Positions 17,332-26,500 of a stretch of 62,851 bases of DNA are shown here, piece by piece; the first letter of the stretch is position 1; each line of letters starts with the position of its first letter. A program made the translations under genes and the position numbers. A model generated the notes under the pieces. The model made no database searches. It saw nothing but the letters and a program-made list of their open reading frames with translations, and was not told the origin of the DNA. The DNA comes from Pseudomonadota bacterium (GTDB taxonomy: Bacteria; Myxococcota_A; UBA9160; SZUA-336). The stretch covers positions 1 through 62,851 of the forward strand of contig QJZC01000001.1 in NCBI GenBank assembly GCA_003247575.1, written 5' to 3'.

Positions 17332-19335
17332 TTAGCGATCGCAGAGCTCGCCGACTCGAGCCACGACCTCGCTGGCAGAGAAGGGCTTGCGGAGCACGAA
17401 CAGGTCGCTGTCGCGCGGGACGCTGGCTTCCTCGGAGTACCCCGTCATGAGCACACATCTAACACCGGGGTACAGCTTGCGAATCCGAGCCTCGAGCTCG
17501 ACTCCCCCCAGCCGGGGCATGACGACATCGCTCAGAACCAGGTCGATTCGCCCCCCGATCTGCTCGAGATGCTCGAGAGCGTGCTCGCCGTCATTGGCGA
17601 TCACGACCTCGAAGCCCGCACGCTCGAGCTGACGGCGAATCACCTCGCGCACCTCGGCGACATCCTCGACCAATAGGATGCGGCCCTGCCCCCGATCGAT
17701 GGGGCGGCGAGCACGCACCTTGCGCGCCTCCACCTGAGTCGAGTCCGCAGCCGACTCATGAGGTAGATAGATCGTGAAGGTCGTACCCCGTCCGACGACA
17801 CTGTCCACCGTCACATGGCCACCGCTGTCAGAGACCACCGCGTAGGTCGTGGCGAGCCCGAGACCCGTGCCCCGCCCAACCTCCTTCGTAGTAAAGAAGG
17901 GCTCGAAGATCTGTGACAGGTGTGCCTCTGGGATCCCTTCACCCGTATCCGAGACGGACAAGCGCACCAGCGGACCGATACGTTCGTCTGGCACCGAGTC
18001 TCCGGGCAACTCACCGATCACGACGTCTACTGAAATGGTCACCGTTCCGCCTGCTGACATCGCGTCACGTGCATTGACGACGAGATTGATCAGAGCCTGC
18101 TCAAGCAGCGCCGGATCGATGCGGACGTAGGCAGGCTCCGACCCAGGCTGGACCTCGAGTGAGCTCGCCTCACCGAGCAGCGAATGGAGCATGGGAGCGA
18201 CACCGTCGATGAACTCCGCGAGATCGATCAGCTCTGGATTCGCCGCACGCTTGCGGCTGAACGTCACGAGCTGATTGGTGAGCTCCGCGCACCGCGCACA
18301 CGCTCGCTCGATTGCGCGCAGCGATTCGTGTGGACCCGCCTCGAGGGACTCGGCCTCCAGCAGCCACTCGGCATGAGCCGCAATCACCATCAGATAGTTG
18401 TTGAAGTCGTGTGCGACGCCCCCGGCGAGCCGACCGATCGCCTCCATCTTCTGCGCACGCTGCACCTGAGCCTCGAGCTCGCGGTGGTGAGAGATATCCT
18501 GCAGGACGCCCCGAAAGCCGCAGATCTGACCTTCCTCGTCGCGAATCGCTTGCACCTCGGTGCTCATCGTGAGCTCGCGGCCCGAGGTGTCGAAGAGTCG
18601 AAACTCTGGAGGAGCCTTCGCCTTCTCGGTGAGCTCGCGGCGCGCTTGCCGCACCTGCGCGAGGTCGTCGGGATGAACGAACTGATCGAACAGCTCCGTA
18701 GAGGGCGCCTCATCGCCGGTCAAACCGAGCAAGCGATAGAATCCGTCCGACCAGTGCATGCGGTCGAGCACCCGGTCCCACACCCAGCTTCCCATCCGCG
18801 CAACGCGCTCGGCATGGCGTAGCTCGTCGAGCATGCGCGTCATCTGTGTCCGCGTTCTGCGCACGCTCGTCAGATCGAGAACCGCACCCACGACCTGAAG
18901 CGGCTTGCCGCGCGAGTCACACATCGGACTCGCGTGCAGACGCAGGTAGCGTATTTCGCCACTCGGACGCACGATGCGAAAGTCAGTCCAGCTCGGCTCA
19001 CCGGTTGCGACGCTGGTATCCGCTTCGGCCGAGACCCGCGACCGATCCTCGACATGAACTGCCTCGAAAAAGCGTTCGCTGGTAGGCGGAACCGATCTGG
19101 GCGGGATACCCAGGATCCGATAGAACTCATCCGACCACTCGATCTCGTCGGTGCGCAGATCCCAGGTCCAGCTGCCGAGATGCGCGACGCGCTCAGCTTC
19201 CACGAGCAACGCCTCGCGCTTGGACAGGAGCGCTGCGCTCCCCTCCTCGGATAGACGCGCAAGCTCCGCACGCAGGCGCTCGTTCTCTGCCTGAAGCGCA
19301 CACAGACGTTGGTCCACGAGTTCGTGCTCGCTCAC
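17332..19335 (-). CDS. hybrid sensor histidine kinase with two PAS domains and a receiver domain
   Basis: A 667-aa soluble protein. A short coiled-coil N-terminus (about 8-32) is followed by PAS1 (about 45-155), PAS2 (about 175-285; both show the G-S-W-x-W-D signature and PAC ends), a HisKA domain with phospho-His 309 in GGVAHDFNN, an HATPase domain ([28 protein letters not shown]) and a C-terminal receiver ([11 protein letters not shown], phospho-Asp in LVLSDVVMP, final Lys in LRKPF). No transmembrane segment, so it senses a cytoplasmic signal. No response regulator with an output domain is adjacent. Confidence 0.93.
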   Translation of the reverse strand: MSEHELVDQRLCALQAENERLRAELARLSEEGSAALLSKREALLVEAERVAHLGSWTWDLRTDEIEWSDEFYRILGIPPRSVPPTSERFFEAVHVEDRSRVSAEADTSVATGEPSWTDFRIVRPSGEIRYLRLHASPMCDSRGKPLQVVGAVLDLTSVRRTRTQMTRMLDELRHAERVARMGSWVWDRVLDRMHWSDGFYRLLGLTGDEAPSTELFDQFVHPDDLAQVRQARRELTEKAKAPPEFRLFDTSGRELTMSTEVQAIRDEEGQICGFRGVLQDISHHRELEAQVQRAQKMEAIGRLAGGVAHDFNNYLMVIAAHAEWLLEAESLEAGPHESLRAIERACARCAELTNQLVTFSRKRAANPELIDLAEFIDGVAPMLHSLLGEASSLEVQPGSEPAYVRIDPALLEQALINLVVNARDAMSAGGTVTISVDVVIGELPGDSVPDERIGPLVRLSVSDTGEGIPEAHLSQIFEPFFTTKEVGRGTGLGLATTYAVVSDSGGHVTVDSVVGRGTTFTIYLPHESAADSTQVEARKVRARRPIDRGQGRILLVEDVAEVREVIRRQLERAGFEVVIANDGEHALEHLEQIGGRIDLVLSDVVMPRLGGVELEARIRKLYPGVRCVLMTGYSEEASVPRDSDLFVLRKPFSASEVVARVGELCDR

Positions 19336-19415
19336 GGAAGGCCCCCTGGGATCACTCCCTAGCCCTACCGTACCAGCCCCAGCGCACCAAGAGCAGACTT
19401 CTCAGCTGAATTCAG

Positions 19416-19445
19416 AGTGACTTGCCGTTCAGAAAGCAAGTCACT
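19416..19445 (-). terminator. hairpin terminator downstream of the TetR gene
   Basis: A perfect 10-bp stem (AGTGACTTGC at 19416-19425 with 19436-19445) and a 10-base loop sit 22 bp past the end of the leftward TetR gene. No T tract follows leftwards. Confidence 0.55.
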
Positions 19446-19467
19446 TTCCCCTTCGGCCGAATCCTCC

Positions 19468-20082
19468 TCAGCTCGGATCGTGCTTTGAGGTCGAGCTCGC
19501 GTCCTCCCGGCGCAGCCCCTCGAGCATTCCACGCAGCCCAGCACTACAACGCACGAGAAACTCCTCGTCTCGCGCGGACGACCCGAGCTCCAGCCAGAGC
19601 AGCACCGACTCGAACACGTAGGATACTGCAACCTCTGTAGCCCAGCGAGCGATCGCCTCATCTGCATGCATCCGCCGGCCCCGGAGCAGCGCGTTCACTG
19701 CTCGCTCTCGGATCGCCGCAGCATAGGCCGCAAACTCGGGCTCGCGAGGCGCATGGACGAGGAAGAGCCGAAAAGCATCGGGCTGACGACGCGCTACCTC
19801 CAGCACAGCGCTCACTCCTCGGCTGCGGCCCGAGCTGCGATGCAACGGATCCGAGAACGCGCTCGCGAGTTCGCGAAAGGCGCCGTCCAGTACCGCGCGG
19901 TAAAGGGCGCTCTTCGAGGAGAAGTGGCGATAGACGATCAGCTTGGTGATTCCGGAGGCCGCCGCAACCTGCTCCATCGAAGTGGCTGCATACCCGCGCT
20001 CAGCGAAGGCGCGAGCCGCACCGTCCAATATTCGGGCTTGGCGCTCGGGCCGTGCGAGGAGCTGTCGAGGCTTCTGGGACAT
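19468..20082 (-). CDS. TetR/AcrR-family transcriptional regulator
   Basis: A 204-aa regulator starting at ATG 20082 (MSQKPRQLL). The N-terminal HTH is textbook: ILDGAARAFAERGYAATSME, VAAASGITKLIVYRHFSSK. The C-terminal ligand domain (about 70-190) is all-helical with ARRQPDAFRLFLVHA. A longer frame running up to 20670 has non-coding composition and crosses the operator region, so it was not used. Three GTATAC boxes lie 105-136 bp upstream. The divergent gene it would be expected to control survives only as a tail (20251-20493). Confidence 0.9.
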   Translation of the reverse strand: MSQKPRQLLARPERQARILDGAARAFAERGYAATSMEQVAAASGITKLIVYRHFSSKSALYRAVLDGAFRELASAFSDPLHRSSGRSRGVSAVLEVARRQPDAFRLFLVHAPREPEFAAYAAAIRERAVNALLRGRRMHADEAIARWATEVAVSYVFESVLLWLELGSSARDEEFLVRCSAGLRGMLEGLRREDASSTSKHDPS

Positions 20083-20184
20083 TCTGCTGCGCGCGCCTCT
20101 CGGTGACTCGAGGCCCCTCGAGTCCGAATCAATCAGGTGAGAAATGGAATCGCTCGGGCGAGAAATTCTCCGAGCTCGCGCGCA

Positions 20185-20220
20185 ATGTATACGCGGGAGT
20201 GTATACGTGTCAGTATACAT
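20185..20220. promoter_or_regulatory. triple GTATAC operator array upstream of TetR gene
   Basis: GTATAC occurs at 20187-20192, 20201-20206 and 20213-20218. The outer two are extended into an inverted repeat ATGTATAC / GTATACAT (20185-20192 and 20213-20220). The run is AT-richer than its surroundings and lies between the TetR gene and a divergent gene remnant, as expected for TetR binding sites. Confidence 0.65.
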
Positions 20221-20250
20221 GAGGCCCCCTGCGGAGCGCCCCATCCCTGT

Positions 20251-20493
20251 TCGCTCGGTCGCGAGATCCTGCCGGCGTTCAAGGAACGCGAGCAAGTCGC
20301 GCGTGCGAACCTGGCCATGCGACTGAGCTCCGCCATCGACCTCACCATGAAGCGCAAGAAGCGCACCGCGCCCGGGCTCCCAGAGGGATTCACCGTCGCA
20401 TCTCCTGGGGCCGCGTTGATCAAGGCGCGCGGCGGCAACGAGCGGATCGAGAAGATGGCCAGCGATACGGCGACCGGCGCGAGGCGTCACTGA
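20251..20493 (+). pseudogene. C-terminal remnant, probably of a luciferase-like (LLM) flavin oxidoreductase
   Basis: From about 20251 to the TGA at 20491-20493 one frame reads like a natural protein tail of 80 residues: LGREILPAFKEREQ, then a basic helix (LTMKRKKRTAP) and LPEGFTVASP. GRE-(I/V)-LP-x-F followed by a charged helix is how many LLM-family oxidoreductases end. Upstream in the same frame the sequence becomes non-protein-like and runs through the GTATAC operators, with no catalytic domain. I interpret this as a deletion that fused the TetR-controlled promoter region to the tail of its former target. Family assignment is tentative. Confidence 0.4.
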
Positions 20494-20503
20494 AGACCGC
20501 GTA

Positions 20504-21787
20504 CTAGAAGGTCTCCCCCGTATACGCGGGCCCGATGTACTGGGCACGCGGTCGAAATCGCAGCGGCGGCTCGGAGTACTCTTCGATCGCGTGTCCGAGC
20601 CATCCGACCACGCGCGCGGTCGAGAAGATGGCCTCGCCGGCCGAAGCGTCCATCCCAGTCGCGAACGCAAACGCAGCCAATGCGAAGTCGACGTTCGGCT
20701 TGACCGGAGCGCGTCGCCCGATCACCTCGAGCACCGCCTCGGCGGTGGCCAACCGATCCGCATCGAGCCCGGACGCGCGCATCAGCTCGAACAGCAGCTC
20801 GGCGCGCGGATCCCAGCCCGAGTAGATCAGGTGACCGAACCCGGGCATGAACTTGTCCTCACGCAGAATCTGCGCGAGCCGGGTCACCGCGTGCTCCGCG
20901 CGTCCGATCTCCGCCAACACGCGGTACGCGGGCGCGCTCGCTGCACCGTGTGCGCTCCCACTGGTCACCCCGAGCCCGGACCCGACGACCGCATAGGGAT
21001 CTGCGCGCACAGAGGCCGCGACGCGCGCGGCCAAGGTGGAAGCCGCAAGCCCGTGATCGCACAACAATACGAGCGCCGCATTCAGGACTGCGAGCGCACC
21101 GGCTGCAGGTCGCTCTGGCGAGAGGCGGTTCCAGAACCGCACAGCCAATGTATCGTGAAGCGCAGCACCGTCCGGCAGCACCAGCGGCTGATCACACACC
21201 GGTCCGAGCGCGGGCAGGCACTCGACGATCGCGCTGATCAGATTGCGGCCCGCCGCTCGCACCGAGTCTGCCGCCAGGTCGTAGCGGAGCGCGTCCATGG
21301 TAGCGATGGCGGGAACGATGACGCGGATCCGGTCGGCGGCGGTGCACCCTTCCGGAAGGGCGGCTTGCGCCGCGCGACCTACGACGATGGCGTGCTCGTC
21401 CGCGCGCCAGTCGGACACGAACGCGTCGTCGCCCTCGAAGGCACGTTCCTCTCCCCAGAACCACGCTGCGACCGACTCGAACGGCCGGCTCCGAGCGAGC
21501 TGGCCAGCGTCGAGTCCTCGATAGCAGAGACGCTCATCCTCGATCGAGGTGAGCCCCTGAGCCAGGCGAACCTCGAGTGTCCCGGAGCTCGTCGGGCGCC
21601 GCCTGCGTCGCGCCAGAGCTTCCACCTCGGAAGGATCGAAGCGGCTGCCGCGTCTCCGACCCGCGGGCCGATGACTCGCTAGCGCTCCACGACTGACGTA
21701 GGCGTACAAGGTCTCGAGCTTGACGCCGAGTCGCGCCGCCGCCTGGCGGGCAGTGAGCATGCCGGCTTCGTCTGCTTCTCCGCTCAT
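20504..21787 (-). CDS. citrate synthase family protein with N-terminal helix-turn-helix
   Basis: A 427-aa protein. Residues about 10-65 are a MerR/excisionase-type HTH (MLTARQAAARLGVKLETLYA, then a basic wing GRRRGSRFDPSEVEALARRR). Residues about 80-427 are a citrate synthase domain with the catalytic set apparently kept: GSAHGAAS (first His), GFGHLIYSGWDPR (second His) and PNVDFALAAF (Asp). It is thus a potential DNA-binding citrate/2-methylcitrate synthase. It is divergent from a conventional citrate synthase gene, and a near-perfect 37-bp palindrome lies 34 bp upstream of its start. I infer that it binds this site and couples acyl-CoA/oxaloacetate status to expression; whether it is an enzyme, sensor or both is unknown. 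Confidence 0.87.
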   Translation of the reverse strand: MSGEADEAGMLTARQAAARLGVKLETLYAYVSRGALASHRPAGRRRGSRFDPSEVEALARRRRRPTSSGTLEVRLAQGLTSIEDERLCYRGLDAGQLARSRPFESVAAWFWGEERAFEGDDAFVSDWRADEHAIVVGRAAQAALPEGCTAADRIRVIVPAIATMDALRYDLAADSVRAAGRNLISAIVECLPALGPVCDQPLVLPDGAALHDTLAVRFWNRLSPERPAAGALAVLNAALVLLCDHGLAASTLAARVAASVRADPYAVVGSGLGVTSGSAHGAASAPAYRVLAEIGRAEHAVTRLAQILREDKFMPGFGHLIYSGWDPRAELLFELMRASGLDADRLATAEAVLEVIGRRAPVKPNVDFALAAFAFATGMDASAGEAIFSTARVVGWLGHAIEEYSEPPLRFRPRAQYIGPAYTGETF

Positions 21788-21821
21788 CCCTCTCTCTATT
21801 TCCCATCTCTACTGATAATTG

Positions 21822-21858
21822 ATTAAGTCAATATTGATTTTATCAATGTTGACTTAAT
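21822..21858. promoter_or_regulatory. 37-bp near-perfect palindrome between divergent citrate synthase genes
   Basis: Arms ATTAAGTCAATATTGAT (21822-21838) and ATCAATGTTGACTTAAT (21842-21858) are inverted repeats with one mismatch and a TTT centre. It lies in the most AT-rich patch of the window, 34 bp from the HTH-citrate synthase start. The likely binder is that protein's MerR-like HTH. Confidence 0.8.
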
Positions 21859-22052
21859 CTCAAACACTGACCATTTTACACTTCGAAATCAAGTAAAAAA
21901 CTCCTGTGGCGCCTGTCTCCGGCCGCGCCGCACGCAACCCCAAACCGCACGCGCCCGCCCAGGGTGCAAGGAGGCCCCATGAGCCCGTCCGTCGTCCGTC
22001 TCTCCACACCCCGGCGCTTCGACACGCGCCGGGTCACCGTGTCGGTGCCGTC

Positions 22053-23243
22053 ATGACCGCGCCCGCACGCCCAGCGCCGATCCAGCTCTGCGCGGGTGAA
22101 CTCGTAGACGTACCCCGAGGACTCAAGGGGGTCGTGGTCACCGAGACGCGAATCGGCGACGTTCGCGGAGCCGAGGGCTTCTATCACTACCGCGAGTTCT
22201 CCGCGATCGAGCTCGCCGAGCGCTGCTCGCTGGAGCAGGTCTGGTATCTGATGTTCAGCGGCCACCTGCCTACGCGCAGCGAACAGGCGAGCTTCACAGA
22301 GAAGATCGCGCCCTTGCGCCAGCTCCCGAAGGAGCTCCGCGCCCTGCTTCCGGCAATCGCTCGCACCGGCCAGCACTTCCTGCCACTGGACGGGCTCCGA
22401 ACGGCGCTCTCGCTCGCCTGCTCGATGCGCGGAATGCGGCCCTGGCTCGACATCTCTTCCGAAGAGCTGCGCGCCGATGCCCTGTTCGCCACCGCCATCG
22501 TACCGACTCTGCTGGCGGCGCTCTATCGGCTGCGGCAGGGCCTGGATCCGATCGAGCCGGCAGCGGATCTCGGCACCGCCGAGAACTACCTCTACATGAT
22601 CCGAGGAGAGCGCCCCACCCCACAGCATGCAAGGGCCGTCGAGAAGTACATGATCTCGACCATCGATCACGGCTTCAACGCATCGACCTTCACCGGCCGG
22701 GTGATCGCGGGCACCGGTGCCGACCTCGGAGCCTGCCTCGTCGGAGCGATCGGCGCGCTGTCTGGCCCCCTCCACGGTGGCGCACCGAGCCGCGCGCTGG
22801 ATACGTTGGATGCGATCGGCTCGCCAGAGAACATCGATGCCTGGGTGAGACCGCGGGTCGCTGCCGGCGAGCGCATGATGGGCTTCGGGCACGCGGTCTA
22901 CAAAACCGAGGACCCTCGCTCACGCATGCTGCGAGAGACCGCCCGCGCCCTCGGCGGAGACCTGGTGGACTTCGCGATCGAGGTCGAGCGACGCGTGGTC
23001 CGCATCCTGGCCGAGATGAAGCCCGGGCGCCAGCTCTACACCAACGTGGAGTTCTTCGCCGGGGTCGTCATGCATCTCTGCGGTCTGCCGCGTGAGATGT
23101 TCACGCCGACCTTCGCCTCGAGCCGCGTGATCGGCTGGGCGGCGCACGTGCTCGAGCAGGCTGCGGAAGCGAAGATCATTCGACCCAGCGCGCGCTACGT
23201 GGGCCCCCCGCCCCCGGTTCCCGTACCCGACCCAGCAGACTGA
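22053..23243 (+). CDS. citrate synthase (citrate/2-methylcitrate synthase family)
   Basis: A 396-aa enzyme of normal length that would condense oxaloacetate with acetyl-CoA or propionyl-CoA. Catalytic landmarks: DHGFNASTFT, SGPLHGGAP (first His), GFGHAVYKTEDPR (second His) and TNVEFFAGVV, where Glu stands in place of the usual Asp of NVDF. I have seen NVEF in other bacterial members, so it need not mean loss of activity. ATG 22053 is chosen because similarity begins there (IQLCAGELVDVPRGLKGVVV); a frame from 21906 adds Pro/Arg-rich non-homologous residues. Divergent from, and probably regulated by, the HTH-citrate synthase across the 37-bp palindrome. Confidence 0.9.
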   Translation: MTAPARPAPIQLCAGELVDVPRGLKGVVVTETRIGDVRGAEGFYHYREFSAIELAERCSLEQVWYLMFSGHLPTRSEQASFTEKIAPLRQLPKELRALLPAIARTGQHFLPLDGLRTALSLACSMRGMRPWLDISSEELRADALFATAIVPTLLAALYRLRQGLDPIEPAADLGTAENYLYMIRGERPTPQHARAVEKYMISTIDHGFNASTFTGRVIAGTGADLGACLVGAIGALSGPLHGGAPSRALDTLDAIGSPENIDAWVRPRVAAGERMMGFGHAVYKTEDPRSRMLRETARALGGDLVDFAIEVERRVVRILAEMKPGRQLYTNVEFFAGVVMHLCGLPREMFTPTFASSRVIGWAAHVLEQAAEAKIIRPSARYVGPPPPVPVPDPAD

Positions 23244-23577
23244 GCCTGCGGAACACTTTTCGCGAATCGGCAATCTTTTCCGAGCACGACGGGGGCGGCC
23301 CGCCTACGCGAGCCTGGACAGCCGGCCTGGGGGCCTTTCGGGGGCCGGTACACCCCTTGCTATTCCCCTCTGACCGAACGGGGGATGGGATGCAGGAGAC
23401 TGAATGCGCAAATCGGGGTCGTGCGCGTAGCCCAGCGGGCTCGCACTCACACCGGACTCATTCCCGACGTTCTCTGCTCGGTTCGACTCTGCGACACACG
23501 AAGTCACCAGAGGCGAATCGACAGTAGGATCCGGCGCCCTCAAGGGGACGGGGGGCCACGGAACGGGGAGAGAAGGT
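23244..23577. other. 334-bp leader region upstream of pilY1-like gene; no gene seen
   Basis: Contains a GC-rich imperfect hairpin (CCGGCC near 23322 with GGGCCGG near 23344) but no convincing ORF. I looked for a c-di-GMP (GEMM) aptamer because such leaders often precede PilY1 genes, and could not match the conserved core. The start codon at 23578 has GGGGAGAGAAGG immediately upstream as ribosome binding site. Confidence 0.45.
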
Positions 23578-26500
23578 ATGAAGGCTCGACTCACGCGAAT
23601 CATCGCAACCGCGATCCTGGTGATGTCGCCGCTTGCCGGCGCCATGGGACAAGTCGTCGAAAACGATCTGCGCTTGATCGCCGATCAATCCGGCGCTCCC
23701 CCCAACCTGATGATCCTGTTCGACACCTCCGGCTCGATGCGCAACATCATCTGGCATCAGGACTTCAATCCGAAGATTGCCTACGACGACGGCGCCAGCT
23801 GCACGCGGATCCGCGTCCGCGCCGAGTCGGGAACATCTGGCGAGTGCCCTGGCTCCGGGCTCTCGGGAGGCAGCTGCCCCGACAACAATGAGACCCAGAA
23901 CAATGGCGCGGAATTTACCTGCTCGAGCACTGCATTTTCCAACGGCTGCACCGCCTGGAACAACTTCCCCGATGCCGCCTTCCAAGATGGGGAGTGCTCC
24001 ATAAACACGCGCGACGAGGAGATCACGTTCAAGATACCCAGTCTGAACGGCTCGCGAACCCTGTGGTCCGAGAACTACCTGAGCTTCCTGGTCCGGTACA
24101 TGCGGCTCAATGGCTCACTGCCCGCAGACATGCCGAACGAGACTCGCATCGACGGCGGCAAGCGGGTCATCGAAGACCTGATCAACACGATCAATCCCGA
24201 CGACGCATCGACGCTCGGCTATCAGGAGCGCGTTCGCTTCGGAATGGCCCGACTCGATCGCGACGGTGAAGGCGGCTACGTCGTCGAGCCGATCGCGGAC
24301 GGAAACAAGGCGAGCGTCATCAGCACCCTGAACAGCCTGCCCGCCGGCGGGGTAACCCCCGTCAGCGAGGCGCTCGTGGACGTGGCCCGCTACTTCGTCG
24401 GAACCCTGGATCCGCTGGGCAGCTACCCGGCCTACAACCGGACGACGTCCGGCATTACGAGCAGCACCTCGGCGCCCAAGAGCCCGCTGGATCCCGGAAT
24501 TCTGTGCCGGGGCAACTTCATCATCGTGATCTCGGACGGCGACCCGTTTGGGGACGATCACAGCCACTTCCGAGACGAGTTCGATGCGACGTTCGGGGAG
24601 GACTACGACAAGGACGGAAACACCTCGATCAGCGAAGACGCCCTGGACGACGTGGCGCTCTACCTGTTCGCCAACGACCTGATCGATGACACGATCATGC
24701 CCGGCGATCAGAACATCATCACCTACACGGTGGGATTCTCGCTCGACACGGAGCTGCTGCGAGACACGGCGATCAACGGAGACGGCGCCTACTTCTCCGT
24801 GAACACCACGGATCAGCTCGCGGAGACCATGGTCACCGCCGTCGAGGAGATCATTCTCCGCAACGCCACCTTCACCGCTGCGAGTGTGCCCACCAGCCGC
24901 TCGGTCTTCGGGGATGGCTTCTACACGGCGTTCTTCGAACCTCGCCCATCCGGTGAGCTCTACAGGGGACATCTGCAGGCGTACCGAATCGACGACGACT
25001 TCGGGATCGTCGGCAAGGACAACAAGAGCGCGCTCGACCCGCTCACCGGCAGGTTCGTGGAGCCGAGAGACACCTTCTTCTGGGACGCTCAGGAGACGTT
25101 GAAGGATCCCAACAACACGCGGAAGATCTACTTCACTCCGCCCAACCCCGGCAGCGACCCCAACGACTTCGTTCCGGACAACTGGGCGCTCGTCGATCTC
25201 GGCGTGACCGACGCCGACCTGACCCTCTATCCGAACGACCCGGCAGATCCGTTCGCAGACAAGGAGGCGCTGTCCCGCGCCCTGGTGAGCTACGTGCAGG
25301 GCAGGGATGCCTTCGACGAGGACCGCGACACCGACAAGACCGAGCTGCGAGATACCGTGCTCGGCGACATCTTCCATTCGAATCCGCAGCTCGTCGGCCA
25401 GGCACAGCTGCTGCTTGCAGCCGAGCCAGGCTACGGAAAGATCGGAGATCCGAGCAGCTTCGTCGAGAAGTACAGCGAACGCGAGAAGATCTTGTACGCC
25501 GGTGCCAACGATGGAATGCTGCACGCATTCGGAGCGGGCGAATTCAAGACGGGCGACAACCCGGCAACCCTCACGATCAAGGAAGCGGCCTACTACACAG
25601 TAGGCGACGGGATCGAGGATTTCGGCTACGTCCCTCGCATTGTACAGAAGAACCTGAAGAAGCTTCCACTGACGGGCGCGAAGCCGTACTTCGTCGATGG
25701 TCAGATCACGGTCGCCGACGCTTGGTTTCCATCGGATGGGGCCGACATTCAAAAGCAGACGGTCGAGTGGACCAGCGTTCTGGTGAGCGGGCTCCGAAAC
25801 GGCGGTCGTGGGTACTTCGCCCTCGACGTAACGGATCCGACTGCTCTGGGCACCTCGGACCCGCATGGACCGTATCCCAGATTCCTATGGGAGTTCGACG
25901 GCTCGACGGAGCCGCTCGGCCGGACCTGGTCCAAGGCCGTAATCACGCGTGTCAAGCTAAAGGACAGCTTCTCGGGGGATTACTGCGGGCCCGAAGACGG
26001 GGACGGAAACGCGGGTGTATCGCCAGGCAACTGCAGAGAGCAGTGGGTCGCGATCTTCGGCGGCGGCTACCTGGAGCAGGGCGATCCGAACATCTCGGAT
26101 CAGTTCCTGACCGACCCGAACGACCCGAACTGGGAAGATGCGAGCAAGGCGATCTTCATGGTGGCACTCGACACCGGCAAGGTGCTGGCGCGGGCTGCGT
26201 ACGATGACTCCGATGCCCAGCTCAAGAACATGAAGTTCTCCTTCCCGAGCGAGCCGGCGGTACTCGACATCGACTTCGATGGATTCGCAGATCTCGTCTA
26301 CATCGGAGACACCGGCGGACAGATGTGGAAGTGGGACATCTCCAAGGTCGGCGAGCGCCCCAGCTCGACCGACCCGGTTCCCCTCAGCACCTGGCCGGTG
26401 GGCCGTTTCTTCACCGCTACCGCGGGGTCCAACGGGCATCGCCGCAACTTCTTCACCCCGCCTTCGGCTTCGCTGGTGAGCGGCAAGCTGGTGCTCGCCT

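Noticed and set aside
23244..23577. c-di-GMP (GEMM) riboswitch upstream of pilY1
   Set aside because: A GC-rich hairpin is present but the conserved GEMM core could not be aligned.
24115..25866. 583-aa leftward open frame
   Set aside because: Antisense to the pilY1-like gene; no motif, Val/Arg/Glu-rich shadow.
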